A stretch of 64,000 bases of DNA from UBA2336 sp964404445 (GCA_964404445.1 CAYOJW010000003.1:496001-560000), one strand, 5' to 3'. Shown: positions 8,912 to 18,174, counted from the first letter of the stretch. Made by a program: numbers and translations. Notes: generated from the sequence alone by a model not told the origin.

Positions 8912-11008
8912 ATGAAACATATTTTACTCTTGTGTTTGGTATTAACGTGTGTGTTGCCGTGTAGTGCGCAGGTTATTTTATTCCAGTCGGCAGGGGGCGG
9001 GGGTGTTACCCCTTCGCAAGCCGATAACGGAATACTTACGCATGTTGGCGCGGTAGGCAACGCATTGATACAGGCAAGCGGTACCAACAACAGCCGGGCA
9101 GGTTTTTTTTGGGCGTATATCGACTGGCGCCCGGCAGCCCCATCCATAACCCTTGACGTGCAATCGTCCTCTAATTTTTATGTGAACTGGAACGCCATAC
9201 CCGATGCCACCGGGTATAAGTTAGATGTTTCTAAAAACAATACGTTTAGCTCGTTTGTAGAGGAGTATAATGGCAGAAACATACCAACTACACCGCCCTT
9301 ACAGTTTAATGTTACCGGCCTTGAGTCGAGCACACAATATTATGTACGGATGCGTGCGGTTAATGCCAATGGCGAGTCGCCCAATTCGGTGTGGAAACCC
9401 GCTACCACGTTATCGCAGGGAGGCTCGGTCTTGACTATTGGCGCGGTTGCCCAAGCTCCGCAAAGCAATGGCACACAGCTTTCTGTAACCCTCAGCGGGG
9501 GCGATGGTGCGCGTACGGTAAAATTTTATTCAAGAGGCATACGGGGCAATGCGTTTTCACAAACCATTGTTAACTCTGCATCAGATGCCTATCAGGTTAC
9601 TGTTCCTCATACCGATCTGGATGAGCTTGGCCTTGAGTTTTATTTTACGGCAGAAGACGCAACAGTTGGAACACCAAAACGCTCACCTGAAATCAATAAT
9701 GCATACACCTACAAACCCATCCCCACCAACACCACATTAAACCTTCCCTTTGGCGGAACGGTAGGCGATTACCGGATTATATCCTTGCCATACATTGTGG
9801 CAGGCGCCAATGCCAATGCAGTCAGCAACATATTTGCTACACTATTGCCGTTCGATAAAACCTTATGGCGTTTGGTAAACTGGAACGGCAACAGTTATAA
9901 CGATTTCACCGGCACCATGGCCACAGGTCAGGGCTATTGGTTCAATGCCCGCGCACAACACACCATAACATTAGGCGAAGGCACGGTATCGCAAAATAAC
10001 CAGTCAAAACCTTTTGAGCTGTCACTGCGGCAAGGCTGGAACATGGTTTCCACCCCGTGGCCGTTCACCATAAGCTGGGATGATGTACTCGAATACAATG
10101 GCAACCCTGCCGTGGGCGATTACCATGTGTTTAATGGCACAGGCTACACCACAAGCGATAACCTTGAACCCTGGAAAGGCGGTTTTGTGCAGTCCGATAA
10201 CGCAATAACCTTACAGATACCCGTAGTTTTCGGTACACCGGGCGGCCGCAAAGGTCTGCGCGAACAGTTTACCTCTCTTCCGGGCGAGGGTAACTGGCTG
10301 TTGCCGCTTACCATTAAACAAGGCGGTTTTGAAAACACCCTTACCGCCTTTGGTATGCACAGCGAAGCCAGCGAAAGCAAAGACCGATTTGATGCCGTAG
10401 CCCTGCCACGCTTTATGGAATATGTTGACCTGACCACCACCCGCGAAGACAGCTTCATTCCGTACCTCATGCGCGATGTGGTTCCGTTGCAGGAACAATA
10501 CGTGTGGCCGTTCACCCTCGATGCCAGCGGCAACGAACCCGTAACCATACAATGGAACAACGAAGCCATACAAAACAGCAAAAGCCAGTTGTTGCTCTAC
10601 GATGCAGCCGCAGGCAAGCTTACCGATATGCGCACCACGGCAACCTATACAACACCCAACGGCAGCAACCGGCAATTGCAGTTTATCTTCAACACCGGTG
10701 AGCGTTATGCCGGCAACCGCGAGCTTGGCAAAGCGTACCCCAACCCGTTTATCAAAGAAATAAACCTGCCGGGTTATTTGCACACTGCCGAAGGTCAGGC
10801 AACCGTAACGGTGAGCATCATCGGCCTTACAGGTGTAGAAGTTCACAATGAGAAAATCGTTACATCAACAACAGGACTGTTACAACCCGTATGGGATGGC
10901 ACAAACAGTAACGGGTTTAACCTTCCTCCCGGAGTGTATGTGTATAAAGTGGTGTTCAACAGCGGCAAGCAAAGCTATGTGAGCATGGGTAAAATCGTGA
11001 AACAATAA
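8912..11008 (+). CDS. fibronectin type III protein with T9SS type A sorting domain
   Basis: A 698-residue secreted protein. Signal peptide at 1-20 (MKHILLLCLVLTCVLPCSAQ); a fibronectin type III domain at about 78-165 (LDVQSSSNFYVNWNAIPDATGY, GLESSTQYYVRMRAVNANGES); a long middle region with tryptophan-rich repeats (LWRLVNWNGNSYNDF, LRQGWNMVSTPWPF); and a C-terminal sorting domain at about 605-698 (GKAYPNPF, PVWDGTNSNGFNLPPGVYVYKV). The last is the FlgD-like beta-sandwich used by the type IX system for export and surface attachment. Likely a surface-attached or released adhesin-like protein. It lies 79 bases after the collar-domain gene and 17 bases before the next gene. Confidence 0.88.
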   Translation: MKHILLLCLVLTCVLPCSAQVILFQSAGGGGVTPSQADNGILTHVGAVGNALIQASGTNNSRAGFFWAYIDWRPAAPSITLDVQSSSNFYVNWNAIPDATGYKLDVSKNNTFSSFVEEYNGRNIPTTPPLQFNVTGLESSTQYYVRMRAVNANGESPNSVWKPATTLSQGGSVLTIGAVAQAPQSNGTQLSVTLSGGDGARTVKFYSRGIRGNAFSQTIVNSASDAYQVTVPHTDLDELGLEFYFTAEDATVGTPKRSPEINNAYTYKPIPTNTTLNLPFGGTVGDYRIISLPYIVAGANANAVSNIFATLLPFDKTLWRLVNWNGNSYNDFTGTMATGQGYWFNARAQHTITLGEGTVSQNNQSKPFELSLRQGWNMVSTPWPFTISWDDVLEYNGNPAVGDYHVFNGTGYTTSDNLEPWKGGFVQSDNAITLQIPVVFGTPGGRKGLREQFTSLPGEGNWLLPLTIKQGGFENTLTAFGMHSEASESKDRFDAVALPRFMEYVDLTTTREDSFIPYLMRDVVPLQEQYVWPFTLDASGNEPVTIQWNNEAIQNSKSQLLLYDAAAGKLTDMRTTATYTTPNGSNRQLQFIFNTGERYAGNRELGKAYPNPFIKEINLPGYLHTAEGQATVTVSIIGLTGVEVHNEKIVTSTTGLLQPVWDGTNSNGFNLPPGVYVYKVVFNSGKQSYVSMGKIVKQ

Positions 11009-11025
11009 CCAATTACAAATTAACA

Positions 11026-11760
11026 ATGAACAGGCTTATGAAAACACACCATTACCTGATGCTATTGCTGTTATTGGTTACCGGCACGGTGAGTGCCCAG
11101 CAACTGTTGGTGAAACAGGTAGAACTGCATGGCGAGCAGATAATTTTCCATTACAGTTTGTCCGATACAATTCCCGGCAGGGGCTATTCCATTAACCTGT
11201 ACGCCTCACGCGACAATTATGTGAACCCATTAACACGTGTAAGTGGCGATTTGGGGCTTGAGGTAAAACCGGGTAACAACCTGAAAGTTGTCTGGAACGC
11301 CAAAGAAGAACTGGGCGCATCGTTTACGGGACAGGTTTCGGTAGAGATACGCGCCCGTGCGTACATACCGTTTATCCAGTTCGATGGTTTTGAGAAGATC
11401 AAACGGGGCAAGCCTAAAGAAATAACGTGGCGCGGAGGCAAGAGCCAGAACATACTGAACTTCGAGCTTTACAACCACAAAGACGAGAAAGTGCATACGT
11501 TCGCCAACATCCCATCGGGGCCGGGGCATTACAATATGTTTATCCCAACCGAGATAAAGACAGGGAAAGATTACCGGTTTAAGATCGTTGACAGCAAGAA
11601 CAAAGACCAGGTAGTGTTCAGCAATAGGTTTACCGTAAAACGCAAAGTACCATTAGTGCTGTTTGCGTTGCCGGTGGTGGCCGCAGGCGGTGCAATAGCG
11701 TTTATGGGCGGGGGTGAAGGTGGGCTTGGTGAGATACCCGATCCGCATGATAAGCCCTAA
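11026..11760 (+). CDS. secreted or membrane-anchored protein with Kre9/KNH-like domain
   Basis: A 244-residue protein with an N-terminal signal peptide (about residues 1-25, YLMLLLLLVTGTVSAQ). Residues about 120-205 (IKRGKPKEITWRGGKSQNILNFELYN ... IPTEIKTGKDYRFKIVDSKN, given here in parts) resemble the Ser-Thr-rich GPI-anchored membrane domain found in bacterial surface proteins. A hydrophobic segment near the C-terminus (VPLVLFALPVVAAGGAIAF) precedes a short Gly/Pro tail. It may be anchored in a membrane. A second ATG at 11038 is an equally possible start. It lies between the T9SS-sorted gene and the caspase gene, so the three probably act in one surface system. Confidence 0.62.
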   Translation: MNRLMKTHHYLMLLLLLVTGTVSAQQLLVKQVELHGEQIIFHYSLSDTIPGRGYSINLYASRDNYVNPLTRVSGDLGLEVKPGNNLKVVWNAKEELGASFTGQVSVEIRARAYIPFIQFDGFEKIKRGKPKEITWRGGKSQNILNFELYNHKDEKVHTFANIPSGPGHYNMFIPTEIKTGKDYRFKIVDSKNKDQVVFSNRFTVKRKVPLVLFALPVVAAGGAIAFMGGGEGGLGEIPDPHDKP

Positions 11761-11780
11761 AATTATCAATGAACAATTTA

Positions 11781-11817
11781 CAGATGCCAGTCACCGGTAA
11801 CCGGTGACTGGCATCTG
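11781..11817. repeat. perfect 18+1+18 inverted repeat
   Basis: The arms CAGATGCCAGTCACCGGT and ACCGGTGACTGGCATCTG are exact reverse complements separated by a single A. The repeat sits 22 bases before the caspase ATG. No T-tract follows, so it is not a standard terminator; it could be a transcript hairpin controlling the caspase gene, or a mobile palindromic repeat. Confidence 0.85.
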
Positions 11818-11839
11818 GCAACCTGAAACCCGCTTAACT

Positions 11840-13021
11840 ATGAAAACAAAAATTCTACTACCAACCCTGTTGATATTCGTAGCGAGTATTGGCCTCACTG
11901 CCCAAACCCTTTCGTGGAAGAGCAGCGACATCCATTTAGACTACAAACAACCTGCAAAGACCACGACCTTGCCCGACATCACGTGGGTATCGCCCGCGAT
12001 GGACTACTCCAGTATTTTTGAGGGCAAAATTGTTGTTCGTGCCACCATCGGGTCGGAAGTAAACCTTACCAACTTAAAATTAGTGCTGGGCAACAGCAAA
12101 ACAAACGAAGTTATATCCGAGAAAACGTACAACGATGCAAAGGGAACGGTGTATGCGGTAGAGCAGCCGATCACCCTTGTGCATGACGGTATGTTTTATA
12201 TCGAGCTTACGGCCACCAACGAAACAGGCGGCACGGTATCGGGCAGGCGCAGCATCATTGCCGGGAAAGATGCGCTGGATTATATCGCTGCCGACCGCAA
12301 AGATTATGCGTTGATCTTCGCCACTGATAATTACGATAACTGGGGCGATCTGGTCAACCCGGTCAACGATGGCCAAACCATCGCCAAAGAACTGAAAGAA
12401 AAATACGGCTTTGAGGTAGAGATCGTAACCAATGCCGAGTACGAAGAAGTTTTCGAAAAATTACGCGACTACAACGAACGTAACTTCAAACCACAAGACC
12501 AGCTTTTGGTTTTCTTTGCGGGGCACGGCATGTTTGATGACACCTTTGGCGAGGGTTACGTGGTGGCGAAGAACTCGGCCGCCAACGATAAATCGCGTGC
12601 CTCGTACATTTCGCACGCGCGGTTGCGTGGTATTGTTGACAACATACCGTGCCGGCACGTCATGCTGATGATGGACGTTTGCTTTGGCGGAACGCTGGAT
12701 CCCGTTATTGCCAGGGCACGTGCAGCCTCACCCGATGAAGTTTCGGAGCGCGAGATGCTGGCGCGCAAGTTTTCGTATAAAACCAGAAAGTATTTAACCT
12801 CAGGTGGTAAAGAATATGTATCGGATGGTATTCCGGGCAAACACTCGCCCTTTGCGGCCAAGCTGATCGAATCGTTGCGCAGCTATGGCGGAGATGACAG
12901 GATACTGACCCTTGCTGAACTACAAGTAAATATGGAAAAGCTCAAACAGGTACCACGCTTTGGTTCGTTCGGGGCTGATGAAAAACTCAGCGACTTTGTG
13001 TTCGTGGCGAAAACTAACTAA
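11840..13021 (+). CDS. secreted caspase-family (C14) peptidase
   Basis: A 393-residue protein with a signal peptide (about 1-22), a beta-rich domain (about 45-142) and a caspase-like domain (about 150-390). The catalytic pair is visible: His229 in LVFFAGHGMFDD and Cys281 in MMDVCFGGTLD, with the entry motif ALIFATDNYDNWGDLVNPVNDG. Caspase-like peptidases of this type (metacaspase-related) cut after basic or acidic residues and can act in proteolytic activation or cell death; here the signal peptide points to the periplasm or outside. The start is the ATG at 11840; a TTG at 11804 would fall inside the inverted repeat. It ends the four-gene secreted block. Confidence 0.88.
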   Translation: MKTKILLPTLLIFVASIGLTAQTLSWKSSDIHLDYKQPAKTTTLPDITWVSPAMDYSSIFEGKIVVRATIGSEVNLTNLKLVLGNSKTNEVISEKTYNDAKGTVYAVEQPITLVHDGMFYIELTATNETGGTVSGRRSIIAGKDALDYIAADRKDYALIFATDNYDNWGDLVNPVNDGQTIAKELKEKYGFEVEIVTNAEYEEVFEKLRDYNERNFKPQDQLLVFFAGHGMFDDTFGEGYVVAKNSAANDKSRASYISHARLRGIVDNIPCRHVMLMMDVCFGGTLDPVIARARAASPDEVSEREMLARKFSYKTRKYLTSGGKEYVSDGIPGKHSPFAAKLIESLRSYGGDDRILTLAELQVNMEKLKQVPRFGSFGADEKLSDFVFVAKTN

Positions 13022-13044
13022 GTCTGGCCGGAGGTCTGGCATTG

Positions 13045-14388
13045 TTAAAACCTCATCGTAAACACTGTTTTTACATCAGGCTCCGACTCAACTGTTAAAG
13101 TACCGTTGTGCAGTTGCATGATTTGCCGGGAAAGGCTTAAACCGATGCCTGAACCTGTTTTTTTGGTGGTATAGAAGGGTACGAAAATACGTTCGATAGC
13201 TTCGGGAATAATGCCCGTGCCGTTATCCGTTACGTCAATTTTTATGTGTGAACCATCGTAATATCCATGCAAATCAACTTGTGCATCTTCGCGGTGTGCA
13301 ACGGCTTCGGCAGCATTCTTCAGCAGGTTGATCAGCACTTGCTCAATCATTTCTTCATCGGCCTGAATGGTGAGGTATTCGGAGTTACATTCGACATGAA
13401 AGGCAATGCGTTGGATTTTCATTTCCTGGCGCATCAGCATAGCTACCTTATCGATCAGGCTCTTGAGCCGGATGGTCTTTAACCGGGGGTTAGGCAGCGA
13501 GGTGTATTCGCGGTAAGCATCGATAAATTTAATCAAGCCTTTGCTCCGGTTTTCAATGGTGTTTAACCCTTCTTGTAAATCTTCGGCACTTTCGGTTTTA
13601 AGTTCGTAATGATTGTCTTTTTGTATAAGGTCGTAGTGCAAAATATCTTTAAGGGTAGAAGTAAGCGATGAAATGGGCGTAATGGAATTCATGATCTCGT
13701 GCCGTAAAACGCGGGTGAGGTTTTGCCAGGCTTCGAGTTCCTGTTTCTGCAATTCGGGCTGAATGTTTTGCAGCGTAAGCAGCGTTACATCGGCTCCGCG
13801 AATGCGCAATTCGGTAGCCTGAATGGTAAGGCTGAACTCGTTGGCATCTTTATAAAGCGAACTTTTTCCCGGCAGCGTTGTGGTAAGGATGTGGTGAAGT
13901 TTGTAGTTTATTTCTTTAAGCTCATGAATGTTTTTGATGTTTTGCACCTGAATGAATTTCCGGGCGTTCATATTAATCAACTGAACTTCGCCCTCGGCAT
14001 CGAACGAAAGAATGCCCGTGCGCACCTGTTGCACTACGGTGTTCAGGTATTGCCAGTGTTCTTCTTTTTCGGAACGTGCCTTACGAAAAGCTTCCAGCAC
14101 TTCATTGAATGAAACATTCAGTTCCTTAAAGCTTTTGCCTAATTTGTTATCGGCAGCAAAGCCCGATGAAAAATCGGAATATTTAACCGACTCTAAAAAC
14201 CGGGTGAGCTTGCGGTTAGTCTGGCTCACAAACTGAAAAAGCCCGATCAGTTGAAATACGATCGCCAGGCCAAGTAAGATGCCCGCAAAAAGCATATTCG
14301 TTTTGCCGATCATGAATACGGCTAACGAAATGGTAAGGGCAAGAAATAATGTGCGCAGTATAACCCGCGACCGGAAATCTTTTAACAT
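13045..14388 (-). CDS. membrane sensor histidine kinase, NtrB/NtrY type
   Basis: A 447-residue kinase with two transmembrane helices close together (about 9-27 and 32-50) and almost no periplasmic loop, then a HAMP/PAS-like region (about 100-210), the H-box LRHEIMNSITPISSL (His230) and a C-terminal ATPase (NLLKNAAEA; DNGTGIIPEAIERIF; TTKKTGSGIGLSLSRQI). It should phosphorylate the sigma-54 response regulator encoded 82 bases upstream in the same direction. The lack of a large sensor loop suggests it senses a membrane or cytoplasmic signal. The start is the ATG at 14388; a TTG at 14403 is a longer alternative. Confidence 0.92.
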   Translation of the reverse strand: MLKDFRSRVILRTLFLALTISLAVFMIGKTNMLFAGILLGLAIVFQLIGLFQFVSQTNRKLTRFLESVKYSDFSSGFAADNKLGKSFKELNVSFNEVLEAFRKARSEKEEHWQYLNTVVQQVRTGILSFDAEGEVQLINMNARKFIQVQNIKNIHELKEINYKLHHILTTTLPGKSSLYKDANEFSLTIQATELRIRGADVTLLTLQNIQPELQKQELEAWQNLTRVLRHEIMNSITPISSLTSTLKDILHYDLIQKDNHYELKTESAEDLQEGLNTIENRSKGLIKFIDAYREYTSLPNPRLKTIRLKSLIDKVAMLMRQEMKIQRIAFHVECNSEYLTIQADEEMIEQVLINLLKNAAEAVAHREDAQVDLHGYYDGSHIKIDVTDNGTGIIPEAIERIFVPFYTTKKTGSGIGLSLSRQIMQLHNGTLTVESEPDVKTVFTMRF

Positions 14389-14470
14389 GGTGTTTAAACG
14401 CAATACTTAGGCAAGATGTTTTGCCGATCTGTTTAGTTCTCGTATGCAAAGTACCGAATCGGCAGCATAC

Positions 14471-15850
14471 TTACAGTCCGTATTTTTCGAGCCTGCGGTA
14501 TAACGAAGAACGGGTGAGGCCCAACTCAGTTGCCGCCTGCGTAATGTTGCCGTTGTATTTTTTTAGCACCTTGCGGATGAGCAGTTTTTCTACTTCTTCC
14601 AGGTTGTATTGCTCTAAGCTTAACTGCCCGTCTTCTTTATTGTTGGCCGGGGTAAAATTGAAATCTTCGGGTTGGATAACGCTGGTGTTGCTCAGGATTA
14701 CCGCTCGCTCAATGGCGTGCTGCAATTCGCGGATGTTGCCCGGCCACGGATGTTTGTGCATGCGAGTCATTGCGCCTTCGCTGATTTTGTTTACATTTTT
14801 TTCGTACTTCACTGCGTAATGTTTCAGAAAGTGTGCGGCCAGCAGGGGAATATCTTCGAGGCGATCGCGCAAGGGTGGTATTTCAACTTCGATGGTGTTG
14901 ATCCTGTATAATAAATCCTGCCGGAAACGGTTTTCTTTAACCATGTCGTATAATGGCATATTGGTGGCGCAAATCAACCGGATGTTAACGGGCGTGTCTT
15001 TGTTTGCGCCCACACGGCTTACTTTCCGGTTTTGAAGCACCGTTAAGAGTTTCGCCTGCAACGGCATCGACAGGTTGCCGATTTCATCTAAAAACAATGT
15101 GCCGTTATTGGCTAACTCAAAACGTCCGGCACGGTCTTCTTTGGCATCGGTAAAAGCGCCTTTTTTATGTCCGAAGAGTTCGCTTTCAAAAAGTGTTTCG
15201 GTAATAGACCCTAAATCGACCCCTACAAAGTTTTCGCTTTTGCGCGATGAGTTCCGGTGGATGGCACGTGCTACTAATTCTTTGCCGGTTCCGTTTTCGC
15301 CTAACAATAAAACATTGGCATCGGTGCCGGCTACGCGGTCGATGGTTTGAAATATTTTTTGCATGGAATTGCTTTGACCGATAATTTCGCTGAACCGGTC
15401 GTTCATAGCCTGGTTGATTTCGTGGTTCTTGATTTTTAACGTTTCCACTTCATCGCGCGACTCGCGTAACCGCATGGCCGAAAACAGGGTAGCTAACAGT
15501 TTTTCGTTTTCCCAGGGCTTTAATACAAAATCGGTAGCCCCGGCTTTAATGGCTTTCACGGCCATTTGTACATCGCCATAAGCGGTAATCAATACAACAA
15601 CCGAAGAAGGATCGATCTGTAAAATTTTTTCGAGCCAGTAATACCCTTCGCTGCCGCTGCTCACATCTTTGGTAAAGTTCATGTCTAACAAAATCACATC
15701 GTAATCTTCGTTGTTGAGCAGGGCGGGTATGGCCTCCGGGTTTTTTTCGATGTCCACTTGGGCGAAGTGCCGTTTCAAAAACATTTTGGCTGCCTTCAGC
15801 AAATCTTCGTTATCGTCAACAATTAAAATTTTACCATGCTTTTGTTCCAT
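14471..15850 (-). CDS. sigma-54-dependent response regulator, NtrC family
   Basis: 459 residues with all three NtrC-type domains: receiver (acidic residues in VDDNED at 11-16, phospho-acceptor Asp56 in VILLDMNF, Lys111 in LKPWE); AAA+ ATPase (Walker A GENGTGKE 184-191, the sigma-54-contacting GAFTDA 231-236, Walker B TLFLDEIG 251-258); and a Fis-type helix-turn-helix at the C-terminus (GNITQAATELGLTRSSLYRRL). It activates sigma-54 promoters when phosphorylated. It is transcribed ahead of its kinase and diverges from a MacAB-like transporter operon whose upstream region has a sigma-54-like promoter and two palindromes, the probable targets. Confidence 0.96.
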   Translation of the reverse strand: MEQKHGKILIVDDNEDLLKAAKMFLKRHFAQVDIEKNPEAIPALLNNEDYDVILLDMNFTKDVSSGSEGYYWLEKILQIDPSSVVVLITAYGDVQMAVKAIKAGATDFVLKPWENEKLLATLFSAMRLRESRDEVETLKIKNHEINQAMNDRFSEIIGQSNSMQKIFQTIDRVAGTDANVLLLGENGTGKELVARAIHRNSSRKSENFVGVDLGSITETLFESELFGHKKGAFTDAKEDRAGRFELANNGTLFLDEIGNLSMPLQAKLLTVLQNRKVSRVGANKDTPVNIRLICATNMPLYDMVKENRFRQDLLYRINTIEVEIPPLRDRLEDIPLLAAHFLKHYAVKYEKNVNKISEGAMTRMHKHPWPGNIRELQHAIERAVILSNTSVIQPEDFNFTPANNKEDGQLSLEQYNLEEVEKLLIRKVLKKYNGNITQAATELGLTRSSLYRRLEKYGL

Positions 15851-15975
15851 GATCGATCATTTATGTCCGTTATTGAACTTACCTGCCGTTCACGCTGGCA
15901 AAACTGATACCGAAAGCAGGCACGTGTTAAATCTGTTTAAATTGGCCGGATACAGGCGCAAAGGTACGAAGTTCG

Positions 15976-16010
15976 TGTCCGCATGCGAACACTTACGTTC
16001 AGATGTGAAC
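15976..16010. promoter_or_regulatory. two tandem palindromes, probable enhancer sites for the NtrC-type regulator
   Basis: TGTCCGCATGCGAACA (15976-15991, one mismatch between arms) and GTTCAGATGTGAAC (15997-16010, perfect arms) have centres 20 bases apart, about two helical turns. Aligned over 16 bases they share 10 positions, including ATG in the centre and GAAC at the right. They lie about 55-90 bases upstream of a sigma-54-like promoter, the usual place for an activator of this class. The activator assignment is inference from position and symmetry. Confidence 0.6.
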
Positions 16011-16064
16011 GGAATATATTCGTAATTCTTGCCGAATGGGCTTTTGATGCGCCATTCAGCCACT

Positions 16065-16080
16065 TGGCACACTTGTTGGC
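16065..16080 (+). promoter_or_regulatory. sigma-54-like -24/-12 promoter
   Basis: TGGCAC-ACTTG-TTGGC matches the sigma-54 consensus TGGCAC-N5-TTGCW except that the -12 GC is shifted by one base. It lies 55-70 bases ahead of the ATG of the membrane-fusion gene at 16135. The adjacent NtrC-type regulator makes this a coherent call. Confidence 0.55.
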
Positions 16081-16134
16081 AATAACCGGTGAAATTCCCG
16101 GTGTGCGGGAGTTAATGTTCTGAAAAAACAAGGC

Positions 16135-17388
16135 ATGGACAGGCAGCTCAAAAAGAAAAAATGGACGCTGAAACGCATCAGCATGATTGGAGGTATTACG
16201 GTTTTCGTACTCTTCATTGGTTACCAGTTGTTTTTTGCAGAAAGACGATCAACGCTTAAAGTCGATCAGGATAAAATAACCATTGCTACCGTTGCCCGTG
16301 GTGTGTTTCAGGATTTTATTCCGCAAACCGGTACGGTCGAACCCAGCCGTGCCGTATATCTGGATGCCGTTGAGGGCGGAACCATTAAGCGCGTAGTGGC
16401 CGAAAGCGGTGCTATTTTAAAACAAGGTGATATTATTCTTGAGCTTACTAACCTGAACCGCGAGCTTTCGGTATTACAACAGGAGGCATCGTTCAACGAA
16501 AGTATTAACCGCGCCCGCGAAACAAAGCTGAACATTATGCGCAACGACCTGGAACAACGCCAGTTGCTCACAACCATACAAAACCAGCTTGATATTCTGG
16601 GCCCGCAATATGAACGTCAAAAGCAACTATACGAAAAACGGTTGATCGCCAAACAGGAGTTTGAACAAACAGAAGCAAATTACAAATTCAACAAAGAGCG
16701 TATGCGCATTGCTTATGAAGTGTATAAAGCCGATTCGGTTGATCGGATCCGTCAGTTAAAATTTACGGCCGACTCTGAACGGAAAATGATGACCAGTTTA
16801 GACGGGCTGTCTAAAATTTTAGACAATCTTGTGATCCGTGCCCCGATTGATGGCCAGTTGGCGCGTCCGCAATTAGATGTAGGCCAGAATGTAAACACCG
16901 GCCAGCGTTTAGGGCAAATCGATGTGATCGGCAGCTATAAAGTGCGTGTGGAAATCGATGAGATTTATTTGCCGCGCATTCAAACCGGCTTGCGTGCTAC
17001 TACTACTTACGCCAATAAAGATTACGAACTCCGTATAACATACATTTACCCCGATGTTGCAGCCGGAGGGAGGTTTGCCGTTGACATGAACTTTGTTGGT
17101 GCGGTGCCCGAAGGATTGCGCAGGGGGTTGTCGCTACGGTTGCGCATTGAGTTGAGCCAGTCTTCTGAAGAATTGTTGTTGCCCGTAGGCGGATTTTATA
17201 AAGACACCGGTGGTAACTGGGTGTTTGTTGTGGAAGAAGGCGGTAACCGTGCCGTGAAAAAAAGCATCAAACTGGGTCGTAAGAATACCGAGAACTTTGA
17301 AGTGCTGGAAGGGTTAAAGCCGGGCGACAGGGTAATAACCTCATCGTACGAGAACTTTGGCGACAACGAAGTGCTGATTTTAAATTAG
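16135..17388 (+). CDS. HlyD/MacA-type periplasmic adaptor subunit
   Basis: 417 residues: one N-terminal membrane helix (about 18-35, ISMIGGITVFVLFIGYQLFF), a biotinyl-lipoyl-like beta domain (VYLDAVEGGTIKRVVAESGAIL), a long coiled-coil hairpin (about 115-215), then the second lipoyl half (NLVIRAPIDGQLARPQLDVGQNV) and a beta-barrel domain. Such adaptors link an inner-membrane ABC transporter to an outer-membrane channel. It is the first gene of the transporter locus, followed by ATPase and permease genes, and probably sigma-54 controlled. No TolC-like gene is present nearby. Confidence 0.92.
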   Translation: MDRQLKKKKWTLKRISMIGGITVFVLFIGYQLFFAERRSTLKVDQDKITIATVARGVFQDFIPQTGTVEPSRAVYLDAVEGGTIKRVVAESGAILKQGDIILELTNLNRELSVLQQEASFNESINRARETKLNIMRNDLEQRQLLTTIQNQLDILGPQYERQKQLYEKRLIAKQEFEQTEANYKFNKERMRIAYEVYKADSVDRIRQLKFTADSERKMMTSLDGLSKILDNLVIRAPIDGQLARPQLDVGQNVNTGQRLGQIDVIGSYKVRVEIDEIYLPRIQTGLRATTTYANKDYELRITYIYPDVAAGGRFAVDMNFVGAVPEGLRRGLSLRLRIELSQSSEELLLPVGGFYKDTGGNWVFVVEEGGNRAVKKSIKLGRKNTENFEVLEGLKPGDRVITSSYENFGDNEVLILN

Positions 17389-17484
17389 TGTAACCTTTTT
17401 ATTGAAAACGAGTATATTTTCTTCATACATGCAACCTTTTGTTAACGAAACACATCATTCATTCAACCACGTAAATAACCTGCT

Positions 17485-18174
17485 ATGATTAAGCTTAAAA
17501 ATCTTGAAAAAGTTTATACTACCGAAGAAGTAGAAACAACTGCGCTCAACAGCATTAACCTCGACATTAAAGAGGGTGAGTTTGTAGCCATTATGGGGCC
17601 CTCAGGTTGCGGTAAATCAACCTTGTTGAACATTCTTGGCTTGCTGGATAATCCTTCCGGTGGCGAATATCATTTCGGTGATCACGAAGTAGCGCAGTAT
17701 TCCGAACGCCAGCGTGCCCAGTTGCGCAAAGGTTCCATTGGTTTTGTGTTCCAGAGCTTTAACCTGATCGATGAACTTACCGTATTCGAAAACGTTGAGC
17801 TTCCGTTGCTGTACATGAAAGTACCGGCATCCGAAAGAAAGCAACGGGTGGAAGAAGTTCTCGAACGCATGAACATCATGCACCGCAGAAACCACTTCCC
17901 GCAACAGCTATCGGGTGGCCAGCAACAGCGTGTGGCCATTTCACGTGCCATTGTTGCCAAGCCCAGGGTAATCCTGGCCGATGAACCTACCGGTAACCTC
18001 GATTCGGCCAATGGTGAAGAAGTAATGAAACTTCTTTCGCAGTTAAACGAAGAGGGAACAACCATTATTATGGTAACGCACTCGCCTTACGATGCCAACT
18101 ATGCACACCGTATCGTTAACCTGTTCGATGGTAAGGTGGTTACCGAAAACATTAAAGAGCAATTCCATATTTAA
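17485..18174 (+). CDS. ABC transporter ATP-binding protein, MacB/LolD type
   Basis: A 229-residue ATPase with Walker A GPSGCGKST (about 39-47), Q-loop FVFQSFNLID, signature LSGGQQQRVAISRA, Walker B VILADEPTGNLDS and the switch His in MVTHSP. The FNLIDELTVFENVELPLLY block is typical of the MacB/LolD/FtsE group that drives mechanotransmission rather than simple transport. It follows the adaptor gene by 96 bases, and the strong hairpin at 18202-18235 follows it. Confidence 0.95.
   Translation: MIKLKNLEKVYTTEEVETTALNSINLDIKEGEFVAIMGPSGCGKSTLLNILGLLDNPSGGEYHFGDHEVAQYSERQRAQLRKGSIGFVFQSFNLIDELTVFENVELPLLYMKVPASERKQRVEEVLERMNIMHRRNHFPQQLSGGQQQRVAISRAIVAKPRVILADEPTGNLDSANGEEVMKLLSQLNEEGTTIIMVTHSPYDANYAHRIVNLFDGKVVTENIKEQFHI

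Noticed and set aside
10211..10846. 211-residue open frame on the minus strand
   Set aside because: Antisense to the T9SS-sorted protein gene; cysteine- and alanine-rich composition typical of a shadow frame.
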